In this document: one piece after another, positions 11,141-50,629 of the stretch
How the letters are laid out: each line of letters begins with the position of its first letter
How positions within the stretch are numbered: position 1 is the first letter of the stretch
Source: Conus ventricosus
Taxonomy: Eukaryota > Mollusca > Gastropoda > Neogastropoda > Conidae
NCBI GenBank assembly: GCA_018398815.1
Contig: CM031617.1
Coordinates: 1,345,932 to 1,409,931 of the forward strand
Reading direction: 5' to 3'
Length of the DNA stretch: 64,000 nucleotides
Made by a program: the position numbers and the translations under genes
Notes under the pieces: generated by a model
The model's input: only the letters and a program-made list of their open reading frames with translations
Database searches by the model: none
Told to the model about the DNA's origin: nothing

Positions 11141-12490
11141 GAGGGGGCAGGGTACATGGTTACTTACAGGAGTTGCCTGATCAAACTAGAAGATTGTTTC
11201 TGGGTGATTATAGGTGTTTTGAAAGCACTTTAAAGATGAATAAAAGTGGTGATTTGAAGAGAACAATTTATAACTTTTGTTTGTTTGTTTTAGTTTGGAA
11301 TCAGTGTGGGCGTGTCACGAGTGGGCGTGTCTCCAATGAAAGCTATAGCCCTTCCCCTTCCTTATATGCTAGTGATTCAGATTTTATTTTTATTTATGAT
11401 TTTATGCATGACTTCATTTTTCACAGAATGAATAAGTAATGTTGTTAATATTTTTTTCTTTCTGAAAATCAGACTGATCGGTGGAAACCGAGTCAAGCTC
11501 TCTGTAACAACTCTTGCACCATTATGAAACAATGAAATGACAGAAGACTTGGGATATGTGTTTTCTTGTGTGATCCAGAATCTGGAAGTACTACTGCAGA
11601 GGAGAGTGATGCTGAGAGAGGAGCTCAAGAAAGAGGAACTGTGCTGCTGTCCATCCTACTTGTGTGCGCTCTGGCTGGGAATGTTCTGGATGCGACATGG
11701 GACTCTGCCCGAGTGCTTTTCAGCCTTCCACAGAAGACCAAGACCCTAACTTTGTTCTGTGTCTTTCAAGGACATGTTCTTCTTGTTTTCTCTGAAGTTT
11801 CAAGTGTTTTGACATTCAAGCAGGAAAACTGTGGTGTTTCAAACAATGTGACTGACGTTTTGGATTACCTTTTCGCCAATGTTCTGGATTACACTGTGAA
11901 GAATATCTTCAGCTGCCATCAGGGTACTGTGTTGTAATTATTTTTTTCAGATTCCTCATTATCTCTAGTTTACAAAAGCATATAGTTTTACCTATCTAGC
12001 TTCAAGATAAGCCTGCACAAACCCCATTTCCTTATATAGTGAAATTTGATTGTCCGGATGCTGAATTATAGGTACATCATTTGAGGCACAATTCATTGTA
12101 CATAGCTCAAGTCAAGAGAATTATCATCTTTCCCATGTTTCAAGCACATATGTCTTCATTTTATCTCCAGTCTGAAGTGTTTAGGTAGTACAGAAGAAAA
12201 ACTGTGTCTCTCCTAACATTTGACTTACTTTTCAAATATCTTTTTCAGAAATTTTCTCTGCTTATATTTTGAGGTCAGTCTCCAAGTAGGTACCACCTAC
12301 AGTATTTTCAGTTATTTCACTAGATTCTACAACATCTCTAGTTTCTAAAAATGTATAGGTTTGCATATCTAGTGCAAATAATATGTATGCAGAAGCCAAA
12401 TTCTCAAGTGTGGTGTGTGACGAGTTTCCCGTCCTAGATTTTAACTACATTTCTTTAAAGTTTAAATTGATATACAGAGCACTGTGAGGG
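11141..12490. other. Unique AT-rich stretch without a recognised gene
   Basis: No conserved coding segment was recognised. A 123-codon plus-strand ORF (11566-11937) has no familiar motif and is probably chance. Two diverged ~45-bp direct repeats (around 11965 and 12335, sharing CTCTAGTTT..AAA..ATAG) are present. CtBP exons after 13072 should lie on this side, but none was found. Confidence 0.5.
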
Positions 12491-12998
12491 TTAAGGGGGG
12501 GTTGAAGAAATGGGAAGATAAAATTATGAAAATAATAGATATTAAAACTCTTCACTAGCTGCATGAGGGAACCATCGTTATCCCTTTCGAAGGCAGATCT
12601 ACTTGTATTGCCTGCTCCTAGGCCTTTCGTCAGCTGGATCGGAACTCATCAGGGAGACACGGCTAGTATGTCTGTGCTCCTCGCGTCAAATAGAGACATA
12701 CCACAGTCCATAATACCGTGGTGTTCTCACCACCAAGGGTTTAAAAAAGAATCCAACAGCATCCCTAAAGCAGCCAGTGAAGAGTAGTAAATGAAACAAA
12801 ACGAAAGTGTGGGGAGGAAAAAAGTTGCTGAAAAACGAAAGGCCTAGGAGCAGGCAATACAAATAGATCTGCCTTCGAAAGGGATAACAATGGTTCCCTC
12901 ATGCAGCTAGTGAAGAGTTTTCATATCTATGATATATTTTCATAATTTTATCTTCCCATTTTCTTCATCTTCAACCTCCCCCCCACCCCACCCCTTAA
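12491..12998. mobile_element. Foldback MITE with TTAA target duplication (piggyBac/Kolobok-like)
   Basis: TTAA occurs at both ends (12491-12494 and 12995-12998). Inside are long inverted arms, about 12495-12630 and 12835-12994, that pair for well over 100 bp, for example gcatgagggaaccat against atggttccctcatgc. The loop (12631-12834) has no transposase. TTAA duplications are characteristic of piggyBac and Kolobok elements; which one supplied the transposase is not visible. Confidence 0.8.
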
Positions 12999-13042
12999 GT
13001 CCAAATCTTTGCCATAAAACAAACACAGAAAAAAAAACATCA

Positions 13043-19543
<6,501 letters not shown>

Positions 19544-19598
19544 ATAAGATAATGTTGCTTATAGCCCAGCCGACCGCAAAGGGCCACATCAGGGCTGT
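19544..19598 (-). mobile_element. Solo LINE 3' tail (55 bp) with target duplication
   Basis: The minus-strand sequence is the extreme 3' end of the LINE family at 2960-3025 (translates as DVALCGRLGYKQHYLI). It is flanked by tatgcagtag at 19534-19543 and 19599-19608. A severely 5'-truncated insertion. Confidence 0.85.
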
Positions 19599-19608
19599 TA
19601 TGCAGTAG

Positions 19609-22600
19609 AAGCAAGAAGAAAAGGAAAAAAAATTTTCAAAAGGGGTCCTGAGACGCATTTAAAACGAACAGGTAAGTTTACGGATGCATCAAGTCTCCAC
19701 AAACAAGTGTCCTGCATCATGCCTTTCTCTGTCATCATCTGATTTTCTGTTTTGGTTTCACCAGTAACAGAAGCAACGAGAGCGACTTGCTGCCTAAAAC
19801 AAGTTGTGCCAAGCAAAGGTATGGCTTTGATAGCAACAATGCAGAACTAGCAGGCCTGTAACTAAATAAGAAACTGTGGTGGACATTTTGTCTTCCTTGT
19901 TTTTCAGCGCACAACATGGGGATACTGATGAAAGTCAGAAACCACCGAAACAAGCACAGTTTCATCTTCGCCAGCTCTGTGAAAGAAATAAAAGGGGCCT
20001 GAGAGTGAGACATGTCTAGCAAAAACTAATAACTGGCTTGAATACTGAAAGGGCAGTATGCTGTGTACTTTGTAGAACTGTAAGCTGTAATGCAGACTTG
20101 AAGAAATCTTATTCCATCTCTCGGAAGAGCAGGAAAAATATGTGGAAATGGATGACATGAATATAAGAACATGCATAATACTATATATTTATAGTGTCAT
20201 AGAATCTTCAGGGTTATGAAGCCGATTGCCTTTTAAGCAACAAGTACACAAATAAAAGAAGCAAGTCAAATAAACCTTCACAGAATGTGTTTACACCGAT
20301 TTGAACACACACACACACAAACACACTCACACACAATATGTCAGTTCATACACTGAGTACCCTAAAGGTGAAACCTACAATCAGAGCTAATTCAAGGTGC
20401 TTGTTGTTAGTGTTATTTGACTGGCTGAAATTCCATGAGAATTCCCAAATACTGAAGTCCTTCAAATTGCCCCTGCACTTTAACTTAAAGCTGCCAGGGG
20501 AATGTGTCCCATAGCGACTGAATAAAATCTGATAAATGCACCAAAAGGCACTCTCTTCATTCTCTAAAGACAGCATGGCAATCACTGAATCAGTAGTCAG
20601 TAAAACTCTCATGGTCTTAGATCCCAGCTGCTATAAAATATAAAGTACAATGCAGAAAAAGATGACAAAAACTGAAAAATCAATATTTTCTTCTTCAAGT
20701 AAAAAACAAACAAACATGCAAAGCACACCAACTCAGTGACTATGAAAACTATATGGTTTGAGCCTCCTGTCAACCCTTTTTTTTCCCCACATAATAAAAT
20801 GACCCCTTTTCAGTGATCTATTTATTTTACTGTAGCAGATTTTCGTTTTTCTTCGACCGTTTCTGACAAAGGCTGCTGAGCAATCACACAGACTAGTTGG
20901 TACTGGAAGCAGTTTGCAAAATTCCTGGCACAATCACCAGTGTTGAACTTGATGGTTGGATGACTGACATATGGTTAACCTTCAAGTGCTCCATGGAACA
21001 AAACCCTTCTGCTACACATTCACTGACAATTAATTGGCTGCAGCTTCAGTATGAATGCAAAATCATACGAATAGTGTTTGTAGTACCACCTGGCACACAC
21101 TGAGTGACTGACTCCCGAAGATAGGCACATAGTGTGTCTGGTAACACCAGTCTGGCATCTGATCCAAGATTATAGATATTCCACGATCTTTATGACTGTA
21201 ATAATCGGTTTAAGAATTCTTTTTTTTTTCATCACAGAAGGCATCAGTGAGAATTTCCATGTGTTTGCCTACCTCCTCGTTTGAGTCTGATTGCATTTTT
21301 ATACTTATATTGAATCATGTGTATTATGCATTAAATGTATGCACACTACTGGAAGCCCTGGCATTTAATTGCTCACATGCACAGTTATTTATATATAATC
21401 AAGAAAAATTAAAAACAATAATTGCTCACATACACAGTTATCACTTTCAAGAACAATCAAAAAAAAATAAACAACCAACCAACCAAAGAGAAGACAAACA
21501 TAAACAAGGAAGTTAAAATACTCATGATTATAAACTGATGTTCTATGTGTGAATGCAGACATAATCCCATCACCAGCTTTCCAGAAAGAAGGCTGATTAG
21601 GCCATTGGTACATGTCTGACATGTTAAACTTACCAGTGTATGATTACTGTGAAAAATCAAAAGAATTAACAGGAGAAAACAAAACAAAAACAAAGTGGTT
21701 GAGTGACTAAACTGACTGAATGACATGGGAAACGACCAAATGTACAGCACTAGCAAACCGCTCTTCAGTCAGTTTTACTCAAGCAGGCCAACCATTGTGT
21801 AAATGACAGCATGAACTATACAGTGCTTAAGAGTTTGGTCTCCAACCTAGGATGTTCATTATATAAACACAAATAATAATAATAATCATAATAATAAGGG
21901 TGTTATGCAGGTACTCATAACACTAACAGTCATAATGATAATAATCATAATTAACAACAATAACAATCACACTGAATCAAATATTCATACTGAAACAAGA
22001 AATATCATCAGGAATCTGCACACATTAGCACTTGACCAAGCACGTTCTACACTCAGAATTGGTGGACAGATAAGAGGCCTTCCGGCCATAGTTAATAAAC
22101 ATTGACCAAATCATAGCCTCATGTACCTAGACCAAGGACTAACGATGATCCATAGGTTCTCTTTTAATTAAGTATTGACTGAAGTCCGCAATGTCAGATT
22201 TTTTCATAGAATTGCTGAGTGATAACAAAACTACACTGATTCTTAATTCAAGTTTAACTTCTGAAGTTAAGGGAGAAAACAAAACACACAATATACTGCT
22301 CACTGATGTTTGGCCTATATCTTTAGACAATTAGAGCTACAAAGTTTGGAACTGTTGTAAACAGGCTGTGAAGTTGATATTAATTTCTCTGTCCAAAATT
22401 TCACTGATTTCAAAAAGCATTCTGAACTTGAATAAAGCAGCATATTGAATCGAGAAAATTTAGGTCAACCAACCACAAACTGATTCCAGTCCTTGAAAGT
22501 ATCTGAAGTAGTCGAACTTGTTTCTAGTTTCTACAGTATTGCATAAGACCTTTCTAATGGTCACTTCCTTTAGCACGAACTCAAACAATTCCCAGAGCAT

Positions 22601-25062
22601 GTGCAGTGATCTTTGTACCTCCCTGCTTGAATGCATCTATAGATCTAGGATCTGTGAGATGCAGATCTCACCGATTTTCAATCAAAGATCAAGCAATTAA
22701 CAGCAAAGCTAAGGAACATAAAGATGGCGAATCAGACTAAATATATTCAATGAAATTCATGATCTAAAAGTTGTTCAATGAAGACCACTGAGAACTAGAA
22801 ATAACTAGATTTATTTCATACGTACTCCTTTAAAAAAAAAGTTTTAATCAAAAAAGGATCGGGAGCCCTTTCCATTGTCAGATTCATCAACAAGCAAGTA
22901 TTCATTGAAGATCCTGTCACGATTTGATGTATGAGAGAAACTTGCTTTTACTCAATTTTTTTCCTTCCTTTCTTTCTGTTTCAGTTTTTCTTTTTTCTTT
23001 CACGTTTCAATCAGAACTTTCCCCAACCAAAATGTTTTCATCTATCATGTCAATTTTGAGCAGTGTTTTTGCCATATGACCCATTCCTATCTAGAGGAAC
23101 TCAGAAGTGGAGGATCAAACAGCAGGGGGATTTAATGAAACCAAAACAGGTGGGCAGGTCTATCAATGCCATCTTTATCTTACAAAGTACACAGGACAGT
23201 TAGAAGGCAAACAAAAGTTGGACAAAGAAGATGCACTCATGCGAACTTAAGTACTTGGCCTTGGCTGGACAAATTCAGCGGCCTGGTTTCCCTCTAAAAG
23301 CTTTATGCTACTCCTTAGAAACACACAGAGTGGAGAGCACTGAACTTGCCCATGACTCATTGACTGGGCCCATCATTTTCAAGCCTGACCAGTCAGTCAT
23401 TTTTATCATCTATGGATCACCTAACCTCTGGTATCTCAAAACAATCTGAAGCCCTGCACTGACAGTGTTAAAACACTATTTCACTGACAAATATTGAAAT
23501 AACCACCACCACTTCCAAAACCACCACCACCACCAACAACAAAAGGAATCAATCATCTCATAATGCTTTCATGTGGATTTCTAAACTGAACCCCAAGTGT
23601 GAAATGAAGTATTAAAACAATAATGAATTACCTGATTAAATAAGTTTTGTCCCCTGAGTTCCTTATGTCCACTGAAGGCCACACCATGAAAGATATAATC
23701 CCATTGTGTCTGAAACATTCCATTGAAATAACTTTCAAGAACTCAGGCATTCCACTTTGTATAAATTTAGTTTTTCTGTAATGTTTTGGTTTTATTCTCA
23801 TTGTGTGTAGGATATCATAAATGTCATCGTGTCTGTGCTGTCAGGCACACTGACAAATTTTATGGCAGCATGCACACTAAATGAATTGAAAAATAAAATT
23901 AAACCGAAATATAAATTTTCTTCAACTAGCCTAACTCAATATTAGGCTATACTGTTTCTCTTACAATTTTATAATGTATTAGGCTACATGTTTGGGCCCC
24001 TGAATCTTTTCCCACGGTGCTACCGACAACTCACGCCAACGGCAATGACCAATATGTTGAATTTGAAAGGAATGTGGTAAACCGACTCCCAAGGATGGGT
24101 TTGTAATGAACAATCCCAGGTACAGGCACTGCGCCAAAGAAAACTGAAAAGGCAACATCATGACCTGCTAATGTCAATCTTTACCTGCCGACCTTCTTTC
24201 GATTATTTCCAGTCGCAATTCCGAATTCGCGCGCTACTGTTAAATTTTTATTATAATGAATTCCGTTACTGTAACAGTGTAAGCAGGGAACGCAGACAAG
24301 AGAAACACTGCTGCAATTAACGTCCTGTTCAATTTATGAACTGGCTTGGCACCACATTCACAATATTGGAACATCAATTCTATGCACTCATGAACCAAAA
24401 TTCGAATGAACGCGATTTTTTTTTTTTTTTTTTTTAATTACTTTTCGGGAATTTTTTGTATGCCAATCCAGAAGGCTGCCAAACCGAACTTATTGACCGA
24501 AGCATTTCAAGGTTATTATCTCATGTGAATGTAAGCATAATCTTTATCACCCTCATATATGTTCACAAGCTTTAACATTCAAAAAACAAAACAAAAACAC
24601 ACACAATGTGTGGGTTTTTCTTTCCCGGTGTTCCCCGAGATCTGAATCGACTTACCGAGACAAAGGGGCACCAGCTTTGATTAAACGTAAATAAACTCTG
24701 ATGTGTTAAGCCAAATACTGGTTTAAAATTATCATGAATTATTTGTCACACTCTGGTGTAATATGTGCTCTGCACAACAAGCTCTTTTAGGCTGGTTGGA
24801 CGAGGCAGTTTAAACTGCTGTCACTATGCGTTCCAAGACCTCAGAACGAAATCGAGAAACTCAATGGCGCTGCTATCTCGGATTGTCTCGCATTGATGAC
24901 ATTTTATGGAAAAATGAATTTTGCAATAAAACGAGTCAAGATGCATTCATTTACGTAATAACTGTAAACTGATGATAAAAGGTCAAACGTTTTACATAAA
25001 AGTCAATTTAGAATTGTTATTCACATTAGGCCCTAACCTCTGACCTTACAGCGAATGTAAAC
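19609..25062. other. Gene-free unique DNA between CtBP exons and MAEA
   Basis: About 5.4 kb of AT-rich sequence with few repeats: a CA run at 20310-20335 and a T run at 24418-24436. It must contain the CtBP 5' exon(s) or intron, and probably the promoters of CtBP (minus) and MAEA (plus). A minus-sense GGCAG|GTAAAG near 24186 could end a non-coding CtBP leader exon, but there is no proof. No other coding segment was recognised. Confidence 0.4.
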
Positions 25063-45449
<20,387 letters not shown>

Positions 45450-45850
45450 TTGTCTCCGCTCCTTTACCTCCCCCCCTCTCTCTCTCCCTCTCTGTCTGTC
45501 TCAGTGTCTCTCTCTCTCTCTCTCTCACTCTTAGTTTCTTTTTTTCATTTCCCCAGTTTATTTTCTTTTCTTCTTTATTTCTTTCTTTTCTTTCTTTATG
45601 AGAGAGGATGTCTTTCAATTAGTATTGAACTGTTCCAGTTCACTAATTCATTTATCAGCTCTCAGCCTCTCTCTCTCTCTGTCTTTATCTCTCTTCTATA
45701 TTTGCTTCATCCATCTCTGCCCCCACTTTTGCTGTCTCATCTCAGCCACACTCTCCTTTCGGTTTTCTTTCTGACTGTATCGGATCCTCTTGAATTGTGT
45801 TCAAGTTCCATAATACTGACTTCCATCGGTTTTGTTGTTGTTGTTGTTCT
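45450..45850. other. MAEA 3' UTR region, TC-rich
   Basis: Pyrimidine-rich sequence after the stop codon. No poly-A signal is obvious within the first 400 bases. AATAAA occurs much farther on (about 54478), with arrays in between. Confidence 0.4.
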
Positions 45851-45852
45851 TG

Positions 45853-45982
45853 ACCAAGCCTGTATGACTGGGCATCAGGTGTGACTCTATGGGTTGACCA
45901 AGCCTGTATGACTGGGCATCAGGTGTGACTCTATGGGTTGACCAAGCCTGTATGACTGGGCATCAGGTGTGACTCTATGGGT
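45853..45982. repeat. ~44-bp tandem repeat, 3 copies
   Basis: Unit: ttgaccaagcctgtatgact then gggcatcaggtgtgactctatggg. Copies are identical. Confidence 0.93.
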
Positions 45983-46079
45983 TTGTGTTTCTCCTTCACA
46001 GTATGTCCCTGTCTTGACCGTCAACAGATCAAAGCAGCTGCTGACCTCAGTTAGCAAGATGGGTTCCAATGCATTTCTC

Positions 46080-47170
46080 ATGTCCTCACAATGCAGAATA
46101 TGTCTGGGAATCGTATGACGATACTTGGTGTATTCCTCGGTATACCTATATCCCTGTGTCCTCACAATGCAAGATATGTGTGGTATTTCTGTGGACGTTA
46201 GTATGGGTTTTTCCCTCAGTGTAATTCCGATATTCTCGTAATGCAAGAATGTCTGGTAATTCTGTGGACGTTAGTATGGGTTTTTCCCTCAGTGTAATTC
46301 CGATATTCTCGTAATGCAAGATATGTCTGGTAATTCTGTGGATGATAGTGTAGGTCTGCCCTCCCTCAGACTGAAAGGTAATTATGGGGATTAGAGGGAA
46401 GATGGTGTGTGTTTTACATCTCCAGAGACTGACAGATAAATGACTTGTAGCTGGATGGAGAATAGTGTGTGATTTTTCCATTCCCAGAGACATAATGATT
46501 TATGTCTTGTAGTGGATAGAGGATAGTGGGTGTTTTCCATTTCCACAGACTGAAGAATATGTTTTATAGTTCAAAGGAGGGGGTTGTGTGTTGTTGGTTT
46601 CTGGAGGCCTAAGGATATGTCTGTGAGATCAGTAGAGGATAGTGTGTGTTTTCCATCACCGAGACCAGAGGACTTGTCTGGCAGTTTGACAGACAGAGGG
46701 TAGTGTTTTTTCCATTGCTCTGAATAATGGGAATGTCTGGTAGTGACATTGAGGGTAGTGTGTGTTACCTTTTCCTGAGTCTGAAGGATACATCTGATTG
46801 ATGGAGGATAGTGTGTGTTACCATTTCCTGAGTCTGAAGGATACATCTAATACATGGAGGATAGTGTGTGTTACCTTTTCCTGAGTCTAGATGGAGGATA
46901 GTGTGTGTTACCATTTCCTGAGTCTGAAGGATACATCTAATACATGGAGGATAGTGTGTGTTACCTTTTCCTGAGTCTAGATGGAGGATAGTGTGTGTTT
47001 ACAATTTCCTGAGTCTGAAGGATACATCAGATAGATGGAGGATAGTGTGTGTTACCATTTCCTGAGTCTGAAGGATACATCAGATAGATGGAGGATAGTG
47101 TGTGTTACCATTTCCTGAGTCTGAGGATACATCTAATAGATGGAGGATAGTGTGTGTTTTCCATTCCTCA
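46080..47170. repeat. Diverged ~47-75-bp repeat field
   Basis: Several related families. A ~75-bp unit with attccgatattctcgtaatg occurs at 46120-46345. A ~47-bp unit with gatggaggatagtgtgtgtt and tttcctgagtctgaaggata occurs at about 46600-47170 (roughly 12 copies, variable). Lies downstream of MAEA. Confidence 0.85.
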
Positions 47171-47379
47171 GAGCTAAGGGTATGTCTGGTAGTTAGATGG
47201 AAGGTGGTGTGTGGTGTCCTTTCTTCACAGTAATTATCAGGTATGTCTGTAACTTAGATGAAAGATTAGCGGGCGATTGTTTTTTGCATTCCTAAAAAAA
47301 TATTGGGTGTGTTTGATGGAGAATAAAGTCTTTTTCCCATTGCAGATTGAATCGTAGATCAGATGGGCGGACTGAGGAT

Positions 47380-47512
47380 AGAGTGTGTGTGTTTGTATGT
47401 GTGTGTGTGCATGCGTGTGTGTGTGTGTGTGTGTGTATGCGTGTGTGTGTGAGTGTGTCTGTGCATGGGTATGTGTGTGCACGTGTGTGTTTTTTGTGTG
47501 TGCGTGTGTTTA
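47380..47512. repeat. (GT)n-rich tract
   Basis: Irregular GT repeat with GC interruptions. Confidence 0.9.
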
Positions 47513-47701
47513 CTGTTCCTCAAAATAACAGAAATATCTGACCAGTGGAAGAGCAGAGTGAGTTTTCCCATTTCTCAGACTGAAGAGTGTGTGTGTCAGG
47601 TGGTTGGGTGGAGGACAGCTTGAAGAGTGCGTCAGGTTTGCGTCGTAGAGAGAACTGCAGTCTGACGATGGGTCGCAGTGACAGGTAGCATCACAAGTCA
47701 A

Positions 47702-48320
47702 GGTGCAGTGGTGAGGGTTGTGGGCTGGGAGAGTGGGGATTGTAGTGCCACCCAGTGGTGAGGGTTGTGGGCTGGGAGAGTGGGGATTGTAGTGCCACCT
47801 AGTGGTGAGGGTTGTGGGCTGGGAGACTGGGGATTGTAGTGCCACCCAGTGGTGAGGGTTGTGGGCTGGGAGACTGGGGATTGTAGTGCCACCCAGTGGT
47901 GAGGGTTGTGGGCTGGGAGACTGGGGATTGTAGTGCCACCCAGTGGTGAGGGTTGTGGGCTGGGAGACTGGGGATTGTAGTGCCACCCAGTGGTGGAGGG
48001 TTGTGGGCTGGGAGACTGGGGATTGTAGTGCCACCCAGTGGTGAGGGTTGTGGGCTGGGAGACTGGGGATTGTAGTGCCACCTAGTGGTGAGGGTTGTGG
48101 GCTGGGAGACTGGGGATTCTAGTGCCACCCAGTGGTGAGGGTTGTGGGCTGGGAGAGTGGGGATTCTAGTGCCACCCAGTGGTGAGGGTTGTGGACTGGG
48201 AGAGTGGGGATTGTAGTGCCACCCAGTGGTGAGGGTTGTGGGCTGGGAGACTGGGGATTGTAGTGCCACCCAGTGGTGAGGGTTGTGGGCTGGGAGACTG
48301 GGGATTCTAGTGCCACCCAT
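47702..48320. repeat. ~47-bp minisatellite, ~13 copies
   Basis: Unit: gtggtgagggttgtgggctg then ggagactggggattgtagtg and ccaccca. Variants gagag/gagac and attctag/attgtag are interspersed. Confidence 0.96.
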
Positions 48321-48349
48321 CAGGGGCCTTCATTTGTCAGAGAGGGCAC

Positions 48350-48535
48350 TGCTGTGTCATGGAGTCTGAGACCAGAATCCATTGCAGCGTTTTCATCACT
48401 CAACGAATCAGAGACAATCATTGCAGCGTTTCATCACCATCAAGAATCAGAGACCAGAATCCATTGCAGCGTTTTCATCACATCAAACGAATCAGAGACC
48501 AGAATCCATTGCAGCGTTTTCATCACATGAATCAG
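48350..48535. repeat. ~50-bp tandem repeat, 4 copies
   Basis: The unit includes gaatcagagaccagaatcca and ttgcagcgttttcatcac, with truncations in some copies. Confidence 0.88.
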
Positions 48536-48659
48536 ACAAGTAAGAAATTTGTTTTGAAATCTCTGGCCCAGGATCTGCTGTCGTGGTGATCTGGGTTTCA
48601 GCTTCCTCTCCAATGTCATGTCCATGGCGAGTTCATGTCTGACTTGCCATTATCAGCAA

Positions 48660-49575
48660 GGTCATAGATACTGCAGGTAGAGGGATGTTGATACGGGTTT
48701 GTGGGTGCTGAAGGTCATGGATACTGCAGGTAGAGGGATGTTGATACGGGTTTGTGGGTGATAGATACTGCAGGTAGAGGGATGTTGATACGGGTTTGTG
48801 GGTGATAGATACTGCAGGTAGAGGGATGTTGATACGGGTTTGTGGGTGATAGATACTGCAGGTAGAGGGATGTTGATACGGGTTTGTGGGTGATAGATAC
48901 TGCAGGTAGAGGGATGTTGATACGGGTTTGTGGGTGATAGATACTGCAGGTAGAGGAATGTTGATACGGGTTTGTGGGTGATAGATACTGCAGGTAGAGG
49001 GATGTTGATACGGGTTTGTGGGTGATAGATACTGCAGGTAGAGGGATGTTGATACGGGTTTGTGGGTGATAGATACTGCAGGTAGAGGGATGTTGATACG
49101 GGTTTGTGGGTGATAGATACTGCAGGTAGAGGGATGTTGATACGGGTTTGTGGGTGCTGAAGGTCATAGATACTGCAGGTAGAGGGATGTTGATACGGGT
49201 TTGTGGGTGATAGATACTGCAGGTAGAGGGATGTTGATACGGGTTTGTGGGTGATAGATACTGCAGGTAGAGGGATGTTGATACGGGTTTGTGGGTGATA
49301 GATACTGCAGGTAGAGGGATGTTGATACGGGTTTGTGGGTGATAGATACTGCAGGTAGAGGGATGTTGATACGGGTTTGTGGGTGCTGAAGGTCATAGAT
49401 ACTGCAGGTAGAGGGATGTTGATACGGGTTTGTGGGTGATAGATACTGCAGGTAGAGGGATGTTGATACGGGTTTGTGGGTGATAGATACTGCAGGTAGA
49501 GGGATGTTGATACGGGTTTGTGGGTGATAGATACTGCAGGTAGAGGGATGTTGATACGGGTTTGTGGGTGCTGCC
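48660..49575. repeat. ~44-bp minisatellite, ~20 copies
   Basis: Unit: gatactgcaggtagagggat then gttgatacgggtttgtgggtgata. Every sixth unit or so carries a gctgaaggtcat variant (48707, 49153, 49383, 49568), a higher-order pattern. The unit contains CTGCAG|GTAGAG. Confidence 0.96.
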
Positions 49576-49880
49576 CAGCATTTGTTGAATCAGACCGGGC
49601 ATCACTTGACACCAGCAAAATGATCCACCAGCAGTGCAGTGTCTCCTCTGGTGGGTGGCTTCATTACAGCCTACTGTTGTTTACTCCCAGTGGACTGCTG
49701 ATACCGACCTGACCACAAGTGTGGTATGATGTGGGGGTCAGTCTTGTGGGAGGAGAACACCACTCGGGGGACATCTGCAATGAAAAAGGGTGGGTGGGTG
49801 AGAAGAAAAATTTTTTTGGCTTTTTAAAGTGTCTTCCTCCATGCCTGTATGCCAAAGTTTGTGGCCAGCTGAGGATATAG

Positions 49881-49959
49881 TTGATTTTAACGTGGTGACA
49901 GCCCTGATGTGGCCCTTTGCGGTCGGCTGGGCTATAAGCAACATTATCTTATCTTATCT
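49881..49959 (+). mobile_element. Solo LINE 3' tail (79 bp) with 14-bp target duplication
   Basis: Begins ttgattttaacgtgg and ends in TTATC repeats. Flanked by agctgaggatatag (49867-49880) and agctggggatatag (49960-49973), one mismatch. Confidence 0.9.
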
Positions 49960-50039
49960 AGCTGGGGATATAGTTCGCAAGTGAACAGCTACACTGTGCA
50001 CAGAAATCTGTCCTCACTGACATTCCCAGGTGAAATTGG

Positions 50040-50605
50040 AGCTTTGCTTGTATCTCCAGCAGGAAGGTCAGACAGCCTGTTTCTCTTTTCTCCAGACAGA
50101 GGTGGTGCGCTTGTATCTGCAGAGGCAGAAGCTGTTCTTTTCTCCAGCAAGGAGTGCTTGTATCGCAGAAGCAGACAGCCTGTTTCTCTTTTCTCCAGAC
50201 AGAGGTGGTGCCTGCTTGTATCTCCAGCAGGAAGGTCAGACAGCCTGTTTCTCTTTTCTCCAGACAGAGGTGGTGCCTGCTTGTATCTCCAGCAGGAAGG
50301 TCAGACAGCCTGTTTCTCTTTTCTCCAGACAGAGGTGGTGCTGCTTGTATCTCCAGCAGGAAGGTCAGACAGCCTGTTTTCTTTTCTCCAGACAGAGGTG
50401 GTGCCTGCTTGTATCTCCAGCAGGAAGGTCAGACAGCCTGTTTCTCTTTTCTCCAGACAGAGGTGGTGCCTGCTTGTATCTCCAGCAGGAAGGTCAGACA
50501 GCCTGTTTCTCTTTTCTCCAGACAGAAGTGGTGCCTGCTTGTATCTCCAGCAGGAAGGTCAGACAGCCTGTTTCTCTTTTCTCCAGACAGACGTGGTGCC
50601 TGCCT
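50040..50605. repeat. ~62-bp minisatellite, ~9 copies, with acceptor-like pyrimidine tracts
   Basis: The unit contains gcttgtatctccagcaggaa and gcctgtttctcttttctcca followed by gacag. On the plus strand each copy has a strong polypyrimidine tract ending CCAG. No exon follows that I can recognise. The first two units are diverged. Confidence 0.94.
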
Positions 50606-50629
50606 TGCCAAACCAACTGCTGAGCTTTG

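Noticed and set aside
11566..11937. 123-codon plus ORF as a candidate small secreted or membrane protein
   Set aside because: No recognisable motif, no splice or promoter context, and comparable ORFs are expected by chance in this sequence.
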